Origin: Membranipora membranacea
Lineage: Eukaryota; Bryozoa; Gymnolaemata; Cheilostomatida; Membraniporidae
Direction of reading: 5' to 3'
Assembly: GCA_914767715.1 (NCBI GenBank)
Contig: OU612075.1
Span: 5,456,001 to 5,520,000 of the forward strand
DNA: 64,000 nucleotides
This document shows, piece after piece, positions 34,569 through 46,381 of this stretch. Position numbers and translations under genes: made by a program. The notes below the pieces were generated by a model. That model saw only the letters and a program-made list of their open reading frames with translations. It ran no database searches and was not told the DNA's origin. The stretch's first letter is position 1; every line of letters begins with the position of its first letter.

Positions 34569-34680
34569 ATGAGTAACGGCGAGCCAACTCCCTGGCCTCT
34601 GCACCAACCAAAAGTGAAAAAAAACTACTATGAGACTAGAGAATCCTGGCGCATGATCCAGCTGTGCACTATACCTCTGC
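34569..34680 (+). repeat. Dispersed duplicate, first copy (second at about 37440-37570)
   Basis: Sequence around GCCAACTCCCTGGCCTCTGC, AACCAAAAGTGAAAAA and TGGCGCATGATCCAGCTGTG recurs, clearly diverged, near 37440-37570. The first copy is open (PTPWPLHQPKVKKNYYETRE). The two copies flank the MULE copy 3 and FLYWCH region, so they may be parts of one duplicated element. Confidence 0.55.
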
Positions 34681-35591
34681 TTCACAGGGCACTGGCCAAA
34701 CCCACCAATAAGCACGCTACGAATATAATGGAGATTATTATCTTCAGGAGCCAGTATCAGACAGAGGAAATCGCAGGATGCCAGAACTAAATTGTTCTTG
34801 GCAGCACAGAGAGGAGTTGACAGATCTGCAGTGTCTCTAGCTGCAGATAATCTCAAGGATGGTGGTAGGACTATTCTCACTAACCAATATATGGAGAATT
34901 ACAATGTGAGCACTCAATCAACGTAACAGCATAAAAAAGGATTTTTGATAAATTACCTGGTTCAGCGATCAGACGGACGTGTCTTTTGAAACTTTTTGTT
35001 TTATCATTAAGGGTGAATTCTCATAATTTATGTGGACTTCTGCAAATTTACGGTACAAATAGTACAGTGAAATCTTTTTCACAATCAAAGCTTTCTGCAG
35101 GAAGGTTTATGCTAATAAGTTGTCACCATAAGCTACATTACTCAGACATTTTCTTGCATTTCAAACCAACATGTCAGCCAGTACTACCAACGCTGTCAGA
35201 GCAGCCATCTAGGAGTCAGGCAGTACAGCCTGTTACTCCATGTGGCAGTCAAATTGAAAGTAAAGAAAGTCAGGTTGTGTCAGAAGGTAAAAAGCGCCCC
35301 AGAGCGCCCGTTAGAGTGGAAGTTTATGCAAAAAAGATGCTTTTTGGCAGTCAATACTTTCGCAGATAGTTTAAAAACTGAACTATTGAACAATAAACAA
35401 TTTGGATGAGGCAGAAGTCTTGTCAGTCTTAGTAAAGACTTTGAACTCAGGTTGGCAACAATCAGATCTGCCAAAGAAAAGTTGCTGGCCCAAAGAGCTT
35501 AGTACTCATTATGAAAGGATGACCAGGGAGGCCTTGGGAATGGGAAAGGAAAGCAGATGACAATTGAGTCAGCTAGTGACGAAAGTCATCC

Positions 35592-36365
35592 GATTCAGGT
35601 CAGTCAACAGACAAAATTGTCATAAAGAAGGAAGAATGCATCAACCATGTTGCTAAGAGATTGACTGCAGGTCTAGAAGCCCTCAAGTCTAAGGGCGGGC
35701 CTGACGGCAGAGCACTAGGTGGAAGGGGCATGCTGACAAAAAGTACCATCAAGATGCTGCACTCATATTACCACAAAGCTATAAAAAGTAATGGCGGTGA
35801 CATCGAGGCAATGCAAGCTGAGATCCTAGCTGCTCCTTACCACGTAACATCAACTGATGAAGCCCCTGATCATCGCTACTGTCTCTCTAACAGCTGGTGC
35901 TGGTACAAAAATGCTGAAAGCGAGCAAGGTCACAAGCTTGATCTTCCAAAGCCCATGCTAGACATCCTTCTTCCACTTTACACCAGGCTATCGTCAACAA
36001 AGCTGCCGGAAAAATGTGCTCGTTTAGCTACACAGAACGCTAATGAGTGTGTCAACGGAGCGATTTGGAAGCGTTGTCCCAAAGTACAGTGGTATGGAAG
36101 GCGGTCAATACAAATAGGAGCAACGGTGGGTGTCCTAGTATTTAATGAAGGAGAGGAAGCACTGGCTAGGTTGCAGAGAGAGTTTGGACTCATACCAGGT
36201 GACGCACTTATAAAACACTCTGAAAAACGAGATGTGCAACGAACATCAAGGGAGGTGATCAGTAGCAGCCAGCGGAGAGAGAGAAGCCATAGACTCCTCA
36301 CAGAGAGAGATCGGCAGATAAGGAAAGAGGGTGTTACTTATGCCACTGGAAGATATGGTGCATAA
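35592..36365 (+). CDS. Mutator-like (MULE) transposase C-terminal half, copy 3
   Basis: About 258 codons open, with no ATG at the start because the frame continues from an upstream exon. Blocks: KKEECINHVAKRL (the ECvnHV.KR motif after the catalytic core), GGRGMLTKSTIKMLHSYYHK, VTSTDEAPDHRYC, NSWCWYKN, ATQNANECVNGAIWKRCPK, VGVLVFNEGEEALARL, then a charged tail ending TYATGRYGA. It is the best preserved of the three MULE copies and has no internal break. Upstream exons with the catalytic D-D are not evident within a kilobase, so this is still a fragment. Confidence 0.75.
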   Translation, partial: DSGQSTDKIVIKKEECINHVAKRLTAGLEALKSKGGPDGRALGGRGMLTKSTIKMLHSYYHKAIKSNGGDIEAMQAEILAAPYHVTSTDEAPDHRYCLSNSWCWYKNAESEQGHKLDLPKPMLDILLPLYTRLSSTKLPEKCARLATQNANECVNGAIWKRCPKVQWYGRRSIQIGATVGVLVFNEGEEALARLQREFGLIPGDALIKHSEKRDVQRTSREVISSSQRRERSHRLLTERDRQIRKEGVTYATGRYGA

Positions 36366-37189
36366 GGTTAAGAAATAGCTATGTTAGCATTGGTTAGAAT
36401 GGTTGCTTGTCGATGGTTTGTGTGTAAAACATAACTCACTTCGCGTCTCAATTTTCAAACGTGTTTTTCTAAAATACACTTTTTTCGTATTTGTATGTTA
36501 TAAGAGCTATCATCGATCTGAAACTGGTCTGTGAGAAAAAGAAAGCAAAGTTCCTAAACTGAAATTTTGTGTACAACATTTTAAACAGAACAGAATTTTG
36601 ATAAGACTGTAACATTTTCAGATATCTACTATCTGATAGACCATACTATACCTTACGTGAAGGGTGTTCATAAGATTTTCACTTTAATAAAGACTAAATT
36701 TCAAGTTTAACTCACTTTAATATGCTCCTTACTTCATCTGCTTCCTTATTAGTAGATTTTAAAATAAATCATTTCAATACTCACACAGTTATCAACCTAA
36801 ACTCATAAAAATTGTTCTGTAGATACTTCATGATGTCTCTATTCACTGTATAAAATTTGGTAACTGTACCTCAAACCAATCAAAACTTATGTTGTAAAGG
36901 TTAGGTACCCCCCCCCCCCCCCCTAAGAAGAATACTCAAAATTGAAGAATACTCAAAATATCGACAAGTGCCAACAAGAGCCAACAAGTGCCAACAAGTG
37001 CCAACACAATTCATATCATTATTTGATTGGTAATGGACAGACCTAATATACCTAAAGACCTTATATACAATTTTTTGGAAATTATTATAAACTGCACCTG
37101 GGCATACAGAAGTATTCCTGCTGGGTCTGAGAGGGTGTACAACAGTCCATAAGCCACAAAAAGTAATGATTGAGTAGCGCCGGGTAATT
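36366..37189. other. Stretch without a gene, with a short tandem repeat
   Basis: Contains a C run of about 16 (near 36909), a doubled GAAGAATACTCAAAA, and four units of GCCAACAAG(T/A) at about 36967-37008. No coding sequence seen. Confidence 0.45.
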
Positions 37190-37436
37190 TTCAGATACTA
37201 CAAAGAGCCCAACACCTATACATCACTAGAGAAAGGAAGCACGAGAGGAAAACCTCTCCTGGTGAGCAGCTTTGGATTTTCATATGTACAGAGGAGATGT
37301 ATCCCATCACAGAAAAAGTTTCAGTGGCGCTGTAGTGTGAGAAACAAGACCAACCGATGCAAAAGCTGCAAAGCTGAGACAAAGTCAAGGCAAGTCAGAC
37401 AGGTGACTTCTGTAGAGTGTGACCACGATGACTAGC
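37190..37436 (+). pseudogene. FLYWCH-type zinc finger fragment
   Basis: An open frame without its own start reads TSLEKGSTRGKPLLVSSFGF, SYVQRRC, KKFQWRCSVRNKTNRCKSCK, AETKS and ends ECDHDD-stop. The G-K-x-L-L-x-x-x-G-F-x-Y...W-R-C...C-x-x-C...H pattern is FLYWCH, a finger that animal MULE elements carry. It probably belongs with the MULE sequence upstream. Confidence 0.6.
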
Positions 37437-38946
37437 GGCTTGTCATTTGGCGACTTTATCACTGAGCAATGGTTAGCCAATTCCTTGGGCCTTTGCTCCA
37501 ACCAAAAATGAAAAAGAACTACCATGGGAACTAGAAAAATGTGGCGCATGTTCTAGCTGTGCCAAGCAGTGGCAGCGATTCACAAAGCCACAATACTCAG
37601 GCATTTGCTTGTAGTCAAGAAACATCAGATACCATGCATGCAAGAGGTATGTTCAACATATTCATGGACTTCTTGGGAAGTCTAATCGAAAGCTGGTTCC
37701 AGTCGACTCAGTTAGAATGATATAGGACCTGTACCATCATATACTGGATACGTAGACAAAAAAGGACCTAGAACTTAACTTCAAAATGTAGCTTTTCCAG
37801 TAGGTGTACAGCTGCTGTGCTCATTATTTACATATGGTAAATGTAGCTATACAAATCTAAGGGGTTGCAAGGGAAAAAAAACAGTCAAATATTTTGAGAC
37901 TAAATTTGAGTATTCTGGTTAAAAAAAAAGATGGATAAAAAGAAAAGAATCCAAGACTCAACAAGAAATGAACTGCAAAATATTTGGTATTATTGACGAG
38001 ATGACCAGTCATAAAAAAAAGACAATCTAAATGGCATATTAGACAGGGCTGGGTGATTAAAGAAAAAATACATAATCACCCTTGGGACAGAACCAATGGG
38101 CATGCACACCACTATCAACAAATAGTTGTGTAGTGTGACCTGAGACAGCCCCAATTCAATGATGGTTTTAAAAAAAACTGAGAAACAACAACCAAGAAAA
38201 GACAAACAATCTGCCGAAAGAAAGTAATCCCAACATATTACGCTCAATCAGGGAGTCAAATATCGACTCAAGTCCTCACAGTTAGACCGGGGAAAACATA
38301 TCTGGTTTCACCTAAGGGCAAATTTATTTCTCAGATATTAACTCATTAGCTCCGACAACTGCAGGGATGACTTGGATGAGGAAAAATGTGCCAATGGGAA
38401 TTGGGGAAATTAAAAGACAGGTATCTGCGCAACATGGTTTAAAAATTAGGAAATTCGGAATCTTCAAGAAATCGATGACCAAATATCCTTGCTTCAAAAG
38501 TTGAAAAAAAATAAAACAAAGAATAAGAAGCAGCCTAATTGCATGACAAAAAGTCTGAAACGTTAACTAAATGATGTGCATATCATTTTGACAATCCATC
38601 AATCAAAGATAAATATTTAATAGGATTTGGATGCTGATTTCAAGAAGGATATCTTGCTCATGTGTCAGCAGTAACAATGACTCTGTGACTTATTGAGGCT
38701 TGTTGTAAGTTGCATTATTATCCTGACACATTGTATTTGACAGCGCTTTATGTTCATAGCTATGCTATCATGCTACACGCTCATGTCATAGATGATTGAG
38801 TGAGTCAAGTTTAAATCTAATTGAGCTGCATGCTGATGCAAGTGCAAATCAATCCAGTGGCTATAAATATCCCTCCTTACAACAATACAAGCAAACAAGG
38901 TGAACATAGCACATACCCTTGAACATCTAGTTTATCCATAGCTAGT
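37437..38946. other. Stretch between the transposon zone and MED4
   Basis: Begins with the second copy of the 34.57-kb duplicate (about 37440-37570). The rest is AT-rich with A runs; the minus-strand open frame at 37990-38247 lacks any motif. Confidence 0.35.
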
Positions 38947-41374
38947 TCATTGCTCATCGTCGGAGTTACTGATAGAGCTGTTGGAGCTTGTATCAGACTG
39001 AGACATGATCTCCACATCATTATTCTGCTTCATGTTCATCTGATGAGACAATGAGGAGGTGGACATGAAAGAGGGCGTGTCCAAAGATGTCTGCGTCTGC
39101 CAGCTATATGGGAAACTGGTGCTAGGTGTTTCTGTATGAAAGACAAGGCAATAATCACCAACAAATGATATCAGACAATGAGAAATCAACGCTTTATTTA
39201 GACAAGTTGAATGAGCAAAATACCTTGTACTTATCAAAGATAAAGCATATCTGCAAAGTAAGGGAAAGTCAAAGGAAATATAGACAAGCTTTGTAATTTG
39301 GCCGCTACATGGTTAACTGGCTTTGAATAAGCAAATAGCTTTTATTCTCGGGCTAAGCTATAGTGGCGTGACCAGCAAGTTTGTGCTTTCGAAGTTGCAT
39401 TTGTTTCTTTGAGACCTACCGTGAGCGATTGGCTTGTTTGCTGATAGTTGGAGAAAATAGATCAACTTACCAACTTGTGAGGTGTTAGAAGTTGATGGGG
39501 TATGAGATCCTGGTTGTGAAGCCTGGTTTAACAAACTCTCTCTCAGCTTGTCATAAGGCTTAGCCATATAGCCCTGCCTCATCTCAGTGTCTGTAGGGTA
39601 GGGACGCCTGCTCGGATCACCTAAGAAATGAAGTGAACAATGTTGGTGTTGCCATTGATGCTCTTTGACACCTATCTGATCAAGATCTACTAGAGGCCAG
39701 GAGTTGAGATACTCAAGCGGATCAGGACCCAGTTTGAATAGCAACTCGGACATAACTTTATAATAAGTAACTACCTGACTATAAAATGCATTGGTCTTTG
39801 GATAGCCTTTAAATAAAACAGTTCTTAGAACATGCTCCCAATCATTAGCAGCATTATAAGGGAAACGGTCTGCAGAAACACAACCAGGTACCCATGTTGA
39901 GTTATTGCAGATGTCGCCATTGTTTGACATGAATCGTATCTGTTCAAGATCTACTAGAGGCCCATCCTGAGATACTCCAGCAGAGGCAGGATCAAGTTTG
40001 AAAGCAGATAATTAAAATAATTATTTGAATATAATCACATACCAGGTACCCATGTTGATGGAGCAGCCACAGCTCCACTAGCACTGATTCTGTGTGCAAA
40101 TCTTATCAGATCATCAGCAGATACTGCCTTCTCTTCAGCTTTCTTTATCGATGCTAGCTTCTTCTTAGCCTCATAGACAGCTGAAGCCTGCAATGTAGAA
40201 GAAGAAGTAAGATTAATCAGCAAGTTCAGGAAAGAAGCACAGTAGAGAGACCAACAGGTCAACCAATTCTAATGGTTAACACATTTGAGTTTTGGAATGC
40301 AATCCGAGTCAAAGTCATATTACCTGCAACTACGCTGGGTACAAGTCCTAAGGTCTTATACTTCTCCAGAATGAAAATGGATTACATAAGTGCATGAATG
40401 GCACCTTGAAACCGCACATCTTAGGTTAGTGAGTGCATGCAAACTTGGGCAAAAACAAACCTGTATTTTGCGCATGCAACTACATGGTAAAAGATATAGT
40501 GGTATAAAGCTACAGTAAATGTAAAAGCTTATAAAAATTATAGGTTTGATTTGCTCATGGGTCAAACTATGAGTGAGATTACCAGAAGAGTTTCAGCTTC
40601 TTTTAGGTTCTTTTGCAAAGAAAGAATCTCTCCATTTTTCTTATCTAGTTCCACATTGAAGGCATCAATTCTTTGTTGAACACCTGCTTGGTCTTTTGCT
40701 GCAAACATAGCATATAAGTTGGGTCTCCAAATTCAAAATGTTCAACTGTGTGAATCTTGTAAACAGCTACAACTGGCTGATAATTTCCTATTTTTTCCTC
40801 TTGGTTGCCACACTCCATGATAGTAAATTGCGATTAATCAGTAGTCCTACATGAACTAATTAGTTCTACAAATACCTGTTTTTAATGTCTTGTGAAGCTT
40901 TTCATCTTGTCTCACCAAAGCTTCTAAGACAGGGGCAACACGGGAGGACTCCCCTTTGGTTGCCAGTCGGTTAGCCTGTGCACTGGTAGCCTCCTCAAAA
41001 ACTTCTCTTAAACAAATCAATAGAATAATTGCATGATCAAAACCAGGAAGGAGTTAGAAATCAAAAGAAAACTCCAAATTAGCACATGATGAAACATGAT
41101 AGAAAAATGCAAAGACTTGCAAATTGTATAAACACGCACGAGTAAGTGTGAGTTCAAAAAAATAGTTTGCATCAGAATCTCTTCTTTGTTTGTGAAGCAA
41201 ACCTTCTTTCTTTCTTGCAAAAATTTAATGTCTAATAAATCAAGATTGAAATTATTTCGCCTTGTTTGAATCATCGCTATAGATCAATCAATTACAAACT
41301 TACTTGGAGAGGAGCTCTATGTCATTGACAAGTGATATCAGAAGCTCTCTTGTGCTCTCACAGGGAGCGGCCAT
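38947..41374 (-). CDS. MED4: Mediator complex subunit 4
   Basis: Six exons, all GT-AG: 41304-41374, 40876-41006, 40583-40698, 40043-40187, 39471-39620, 38947-39131. Together they encode 265 residues, close to the family's usual length (about 270 in vertebrates). Residues about 65-130 form a coiled coil (LQKNLKEAETLLASAVYEAK), followed by the family hallmark FAHRISASGAVAAPSTWVPG joined by splicing to DPSRRPYPTDTEMRQG. The Ser-rich acidic end NNDVEIMSQSDTSSNSSISN, SDDEQ also fits MED4. MED4 pairs with MED7/MED9 in the middle module of Mediator and bridges regulators to RNA polymerase II in the nucleus. The ATG at 41374 gives MAAPCESTRELL and fits the short MED4 N-terminus. Exon phases match at every junction. 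The intron between exons 4 and 5 holds a duplicated copy of the end of exon 4. Confidence 0.95.
39678..40058. repeat. Tandem duplication inside the MED4 gene
   Basis: ATCTACTAGAGGCC...GAGATACTC and the following bases occur at 39683-39740 and again at 39947-40003. The 18-bp ACCAGGTACCCATGTTGA, the exon 4 end with its splice donor, occurs at 39883-39900 and at 40041-40058. One copy of the exon end is therefore intronic. Confidence 0.8.
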
Positions 41375-43173
41375 CTCTTATCTTGTATTGAGCTAAAAGA
41401 CTGATGATTTGTTAGACCAATGATATTTCCGTTTACTTAATGTGACGAACCAATCACAAAGAGCCTTTCTTAAATTTTCTTCAGCTCAAGGACATACTGA
41501 GGGCAATTGATGAATGAATAAATAAAAAAATTCAAGGAATTATGCTCTCCTTGATGTAGGGAGGACAATTACAAAATAGTTGGAAGGCTGATGTTTCAAG
41601 ATGCTTTTATTGAGAAATCTCTTTGTTGATTGTGTTGCCATTGATGATAGATCAAGTTTTGTTTTGAACTGTTCGTTCAAAACAAAGAGCTTCGCAATGT
41701 GTATGCTACTCAGGGCAGAAGCAAGTGGTAGGCATTGCCAAAGTGTTTCAGTGATCAGAGAAAGACAAGCTTTGACTTCAATGTCCGACTTTTGTAAAAG
41801 ATTGAGATGGTTTTGAGAATACATTGAGTCCGTCATTAGAAAATTCATTTTAAAATAGCCGAGAAAGGGGCTAAGAAAATTCTCACTGAGGGAAGAATTA
41901 ACAGGGCATGTGCATAAGTAATATATGCGAATAAATTCAGTCGATAAGATTAGGGTAAGACACAAAGCGGAGAAATAACAGTACATTTGTATTACATCAT
42001 TTTCACAACCAGATTAGCATCTCTTATATGCATATATGCATATATAGATAAAAGAAAGCTCATAAACTTCCTTGTCTTGGACAGTGTTTAAATATTCAAT
42101 TTTTCTTTATGAACAATGAATTATTTTGTATAGCAAGGGCCACAGTTTAGGATAAATTGTACGGGAGGCGAAATACCTTGAGCGGGTAAAGAAACAGCAG
42201 GCTGGGTATTGAAAGCTTTTCCTGAGTGCCAGTACCTAGGCTCCAACGCGTTTTATTTAATGATATCAAATATAGCAAGTGCAAGTCCCAAATGAGCCGA
42301 TTCTGACATAGAATTCTCGGGACGGTAGAGAGTCCCTGCCTTCCCTAAAACGACAGGCCTGATATCAATATCAGTCATGGAGGGGTATGAACCATTTTCT
42401 ATTATTTGTAATATGTTTGAATGGTGATAGCCTAATTAATTTGTTGCGTTTCCTCACATCACAACATCAAGACAACCGACCATTCAGTAAGGAGTTGTTT
42501 CCTCTTTCTCCATGAGGACACAACTCCAAGAAACTCAAATTATTCCATAATTTTATTCAAGCACATGAGGTTGTCCAAACAATGATTTGACTTCATAAAC
42601 ATTAGTTTAAGTGCTCTCTCAAACTGTGCCCGGATATTTGGTTTAGGCTTTGTGTAGGTGAAGGCGAAGTGGTTGATGATGAAATGCCACCCGGCACAGT
42701 TGAGGAAATTTAATTATATATTATGACAACAGGCCTAATCTGACAGATTAACATGTGCGATGAAAAGACATTAGTAATTTTTTTTTTAGCATTCAGTAAG
42801 CATCCAAAAATCCTTTTATTTGATAGTACAGATTAATTTCTAATATAATTAGCATATAATCACCAATTATTAATACGCATACAAAATATCATAAATTGAC
42901 AGAATTTGACCTCTTGTTAGAAATTAAAAATGTCATGTGTAGATATGCATGATTATCCAAAACCGTGAAGAAAGGACATCTTTTCTAAAATACCCTGTGC
43001 TGCACTGTCACCAGACAAAAACTCCATGCCCACTAGATAGGTTTATTGTCGCTGCAGTTGTTAAAATAGGAAACATGTAAATCAAGATTTGATAGGTTTA
43101 TGTGCTCAGATTATTCCGATTATTATTTTCCTGTAGACAGAGTTGTTGATTGTCAGTTTAGTGGTAGCCAACT
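41375..43173. other. MED4 upstream region and spacer before the gene array
   Basis: The MED4 promoter should lie just above 41374; no clear TATA box. A 148-codon minus-strand open frame (41540-41986) shows no domain. TGCATATATGCATATATA lies near 42030. A hairpin element is at 42491-42527. Confidence 0.4.
42491..42527. repeat. Short hairpin element
   Basis: GGAGTTGTTTCCTC and GAGGACACAACTCC pair at 13 of 14 positions around a 9-nt loop. Related hairpins lie at 48249, 55940, 56055 and 60054. Confidence 0.7.
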
Positions 43174-44467
43174 TTATTCTGCTCTTCCTGAACATCTACA
43201 CTTCCTATAAAGGTATACTTTCTGCTCACCATCTTCTCGGTATGCTTGATCTTGAATCCTCTTCCAGCGACATTGGGAATTGAAATGGTCTTCTGAACGT
43301 TCAGGGTCACGACTGACAATAAAAGCAGAATTTTGGTACATTAGTCTTGCAAGCATTGTTATAAATCAAGTATTTTATGTGTCTAGGACCAGCAACTGAT
43401 TACCCTTGGAATATAAGACCACATCCTGTCGGCACAAGAAGAATAATTTGGATCTTCTTTACAGCTTATAAGAAATTAAATATTTGACACTGCCAGACAA
43501 AACTGCACCAAGGTTATATAAAGATCAGTCAAAAGTCTCAGACCTGGGATATGATACAAATTCATTAATTCAGTACTTACACTTATTAATTCAGTACAAA
43601 TTCATTAATTCAATATTTACATTATACAATGATAACTTGTTATCCTTAGTCATCATTGATTATTTGAAGCAATGGTAAAACCTTATCATCATAGGAAAAA
43701 ACTGTTTACTTTGGGATAACCTTCACAGTTCTACTGGGAAAACCTTACTTTTGTGTTCATTGGGAAAACCTTTTTAGGGATTCTTACAAGAAGAGGGATT
43801 CCCCTTGGTTTGAATTATGAAATCATACAATTCAATGACACAACAATTTGGATAAGATTCAGCATTTAGTATCAGGTTAAGGGTTAGATTAGTAGACATT
43901 CAGGTTGGTATGGTCAATAACTCACATGGTATTCTTCTCTTTGCAATAGCAGTCCCTGGTTAATTTATACTTGTAGGCTGTGCCACCCCGATTATTCCTC
44001 CTATTGTGTACGACAGGAACAGTACTAGTCAAAAATAAGTCAAAAATATACAATTGATCACATAAATATTTGAAATCAATCATTGCGCCTCAGATGGAAA
44101 CTTTTTGTGGAGAGCTTTAACTTGGTCTCAAGTTTGAAGCTGCACAGGTCGTTTTTCATTTTGAGGTATAATTAAGACTTGTAGCCTATGTTTATACTTG
44201 ATATTGGAGACAAATAACTTCTATCAACAAAAACCCAATTGTTCAATGAGAGCATAAAAATTCAAAATACTTTACAAACAATAAATAAACGTACCATTTA
44301 GAACTCAACGAAATAAGATTTACAATCACCAAAATATGGTGATACCCTTACCTCATTTTATAGCGACAGTCTTCACTGAAATGAAGCTCCCCTTGTACAG
44401 GTAGGTAACCCTCTTCTCTCTCATCCGACGTCACCTCCGATGTAAGCCCTGGCGGTATATCTGCCAT
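43174..44467 (-). CDS. Array gene A: two-module HC-CxC protein, short tail
   Basis: Exons 44352-44467, 43926-44024, 43174-43312; 117 residues. The start gives MADIPPGLTSEV, like its paralogues. Module 1: ELHFSEDCRY ... YKYKLTRDCYC. Module 2: DHFNSQCRWKRIQD ... QKVYLYRKCRC, then SGRAE and stop. Both introns are phase 2. No signal peptide or membrane segment, so probably cytosolic or nuclear. Each module offers H-x4-C plus C-x-C, a possible four-ligand metal site (inference). The exon 2 of 99 nt is the longest in the family. It is head to head with gene B, 468 bp away. Family function unknown; no frame defects seen. Confidence 0.82.
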
Positions 44468-44830
44468 ATTGCACGATCAGATGCGGATAATAGTTTAAGT
44501 ATAACAATATTTTCTCAAGCTTTCCAACTGCTCATGCTTAGCTGATCAATGAACTCCTATTAAGCGTGACCAAGAAGTTGCTGCAACAAAGTTATTTTGC
44601 AATCTAAACTTGCAAGCTGAAGCCAACTTATTTTGAGCTTGTCAGCTATTGAGGCTACGGAACTAAGTTTACTCTCTCCCGATTGGCTACCCATGTTCTG
44701 TGGAATACAACGTGCCTAAAATTCCCGTTCGTCCTAGTACTTAATTAATTGATTTTCTGCGTTATTCACAAACCTGGGAAATCCAAGTTCAAAACAGCCC
44801 CCATCGTGCTTTGGAAAACCAATTGGTCAG

Positions 44831-44837
44831 TATAAAA
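44831..44837 (+). promoter_or_regulatory. TATA box of array gene B with upstream GGAAAACC
   Basis: TATAAAA lies 98 bp before the ATG at 44936. GGAAAACC at 44813-44820, directly followed by AATTGG (inverted CCAAT), is 10 bp upstream. The same pairing of elements recurs at other array genes. Confidence 0.7.
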
Positions 44838-44935
44838 TAGAAATAAGCTCCTCCCCAATTCATTCACTAGTGAGACTGTTGACGTGAACACACACAATCC
44901 CTCGGCTCCTTAAAAATAATTTGTGGAGATTAGCA

Positions 44936-46381
44936 ATGTCTATGATTGGAGACCCAGGACCTGGTCTGGATACTGATGTAGGGACTCTTGATGACGTTCA
45001 GACATTGGACCAAGGAGGTCACATGGCCGTTGAGGGGGAGTTGCACCATGATCGAAGGTGTCACTATGTCAGATAGTAAGTATATACCATATCTACTTTG
45101 ATATTGCCGGTTTACAGGTATCAGGGCAGGTAGGTGTAGTGGTTAGAATTCAAGCTTCTCAATCTGAGAGTCGCAGGTTCGAATCCCGGTCACTACCAAT
45201 GCTGCTAAAGGAGGTAAGCTCTCCGGACAATAGCCTAGCTCGCCCACCCCTACCTTGTACAAGGGTGAGCTTATTAGATAGTTGTATTATTGATCTTATG
45301 AAAGCATATTCTCATTGCCCCCAAGGGGCACTGAGTAGCAAATAAAGTGAATATTATTATCTAGCGATCATGATCTATGATCCAAATCATACCCAGCGGT
45401 TGAACCTTAGGGTGCTCGTTCAGTGCACTTTTATAGAATGTTGTGAGGATGGAATACAACACACACCATTATATTCATCATTAACTTTTTTTTCTTTATT
45501 TTTGTTTAGCAAATCAAAGGTGCCTTTAAAAACTGGAACAAACACTGTCTATGCTTACACATTGAGGCAGGCATGTTGGTGCGAAACAAGAAAGTGAGTA
45601 TTATAAGTCACCCACAAATTACTTCTTTCCCGTCATACACGATTTTTTCTCTCTAGGTGGATTTTGATTGGAACTAATCGAAATATTTTTCAAACATATT
45701 TGGTCAAATTTGTTGATATTCGGAAGCAGGGAATTGCTGCTATTAATTTTATTTAAAGACAATTTTCAAGATAATGTAATGTTGCTGTTCGTCTATGTAG
45801 CGGATGACTGCACCAGGGTGCTGTTAGAAAGAGGTTTTTATAGTGACGAGTAGGGTTCCAAGGCATTAGTGCCACTGACAGCTTCAACCCAGCTTGAAGC
45901 ATAGACCTACAAGGCCGGAGCTGCAGTGATTGATGACAGCACCCTCCTGTACAGAGCTATACCATACAGGAGGTTTCTTTTCTCGGCATGCATGATGTTG
46001 TTCTACCTACAAAAGACCCCCATTATTTTAAGCCCTGTTCCAAAGGGACTGTGTGATCAGTCAAAGTCGAAACGACTTTTGGTCCCGGAGGGGGGTTGAA
46101 CCCACACACGGCTGGTCAAATGGCAGACGCGGTTACCATTAAGCCAAACTGACTGACTAGTTACAAAATTTATATTATAATAACGAGATCCTGCCAACTC
46201 TGTTTATAGTGAGCAACCCATTGAGAAGAGAGCTGAGATGCATTTCTCTAGCAGATGTGAATGGAAGAGAATAGAGGATACCGTCCTCCAATCAAACAAC
46301 CAGAATGTGTATCTCTACAGAAAGTGCAGATGTTATATCCCAGAAACCTACGACGTCACTTATCGAGCACCTAATCAGTAA
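44936..46381 (+). CDS. Array gene B: two-module HC-CxC protein, long tail
   Basis: Exons 44936-45075, 45510-45593, 46210-46381; 131 residues. The start reads MSMIGDPGPGLDTDVGTLDD, like gene D. Module 1: ELHHDRRCHY ... YAYTLRQACWC. Module 2: EMHFSSRCEWKRIED ... QNVYLYRKCRC, followed by a 19-residue tail rich in Y/P (YIPETYDVTYRAPNQ). Both introns are phase 2; exon 2 is 84 nt, the commonest size in the family. Intron 1 contains a tRNA-derived SINE and intron 2 a second one on the opposite strand. Closest to gene D and the pseudogene C; together they form the subgroup with MAVEGELH and a Y/P-rich tail. Intact. Confidence 0.82.
45126..45360 (+). mobile_element. tRNA-derived SINE in intron 1 of array gene B
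   Basis: Head at 45129-45198 resembles a tRNA: A-box-like TGTAGTGGTTAGAATTC and B box GGTTCGAATCC, with 5 of 7 acceptor pairs left. The unrelated body ends in AATAAAGTGAATATTATTAT. Too worn in the acceptor stem to be a working tRNA gene. Confidence 0.7.
46062..46160 (-). mobile_element. tRNA-derived SINE head in intron 2 of array gene B
   Basis: On the minus strand: A-box-like TTTGGCTTAATGGTAACCG, B-box-like GGGTTCAACCCC. The body probably continues to about 45840. Different sequence from the SINE in intron 1. Confidence 0.55.

Noticed and set aside
36964-37008. CRISPR-like short repeats (GCCAACAAGTG)
   Set aside because: The units are contiguous without spacers and the genome is eukaryotic; a simple tandem repeat.
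41540-41986. 148-codon minus-strand open frame between MED4 and the array
   Set aside because: No domain, no splice or promoter support, and the other strand is also partly open. It is probably chance.
45129-45198. Possible functional tRNA gene
   Set aside because: Only five of seven acceptor pairs, a poor anticodon stem, and an attached body with an AT-rich tail: a SINE head.
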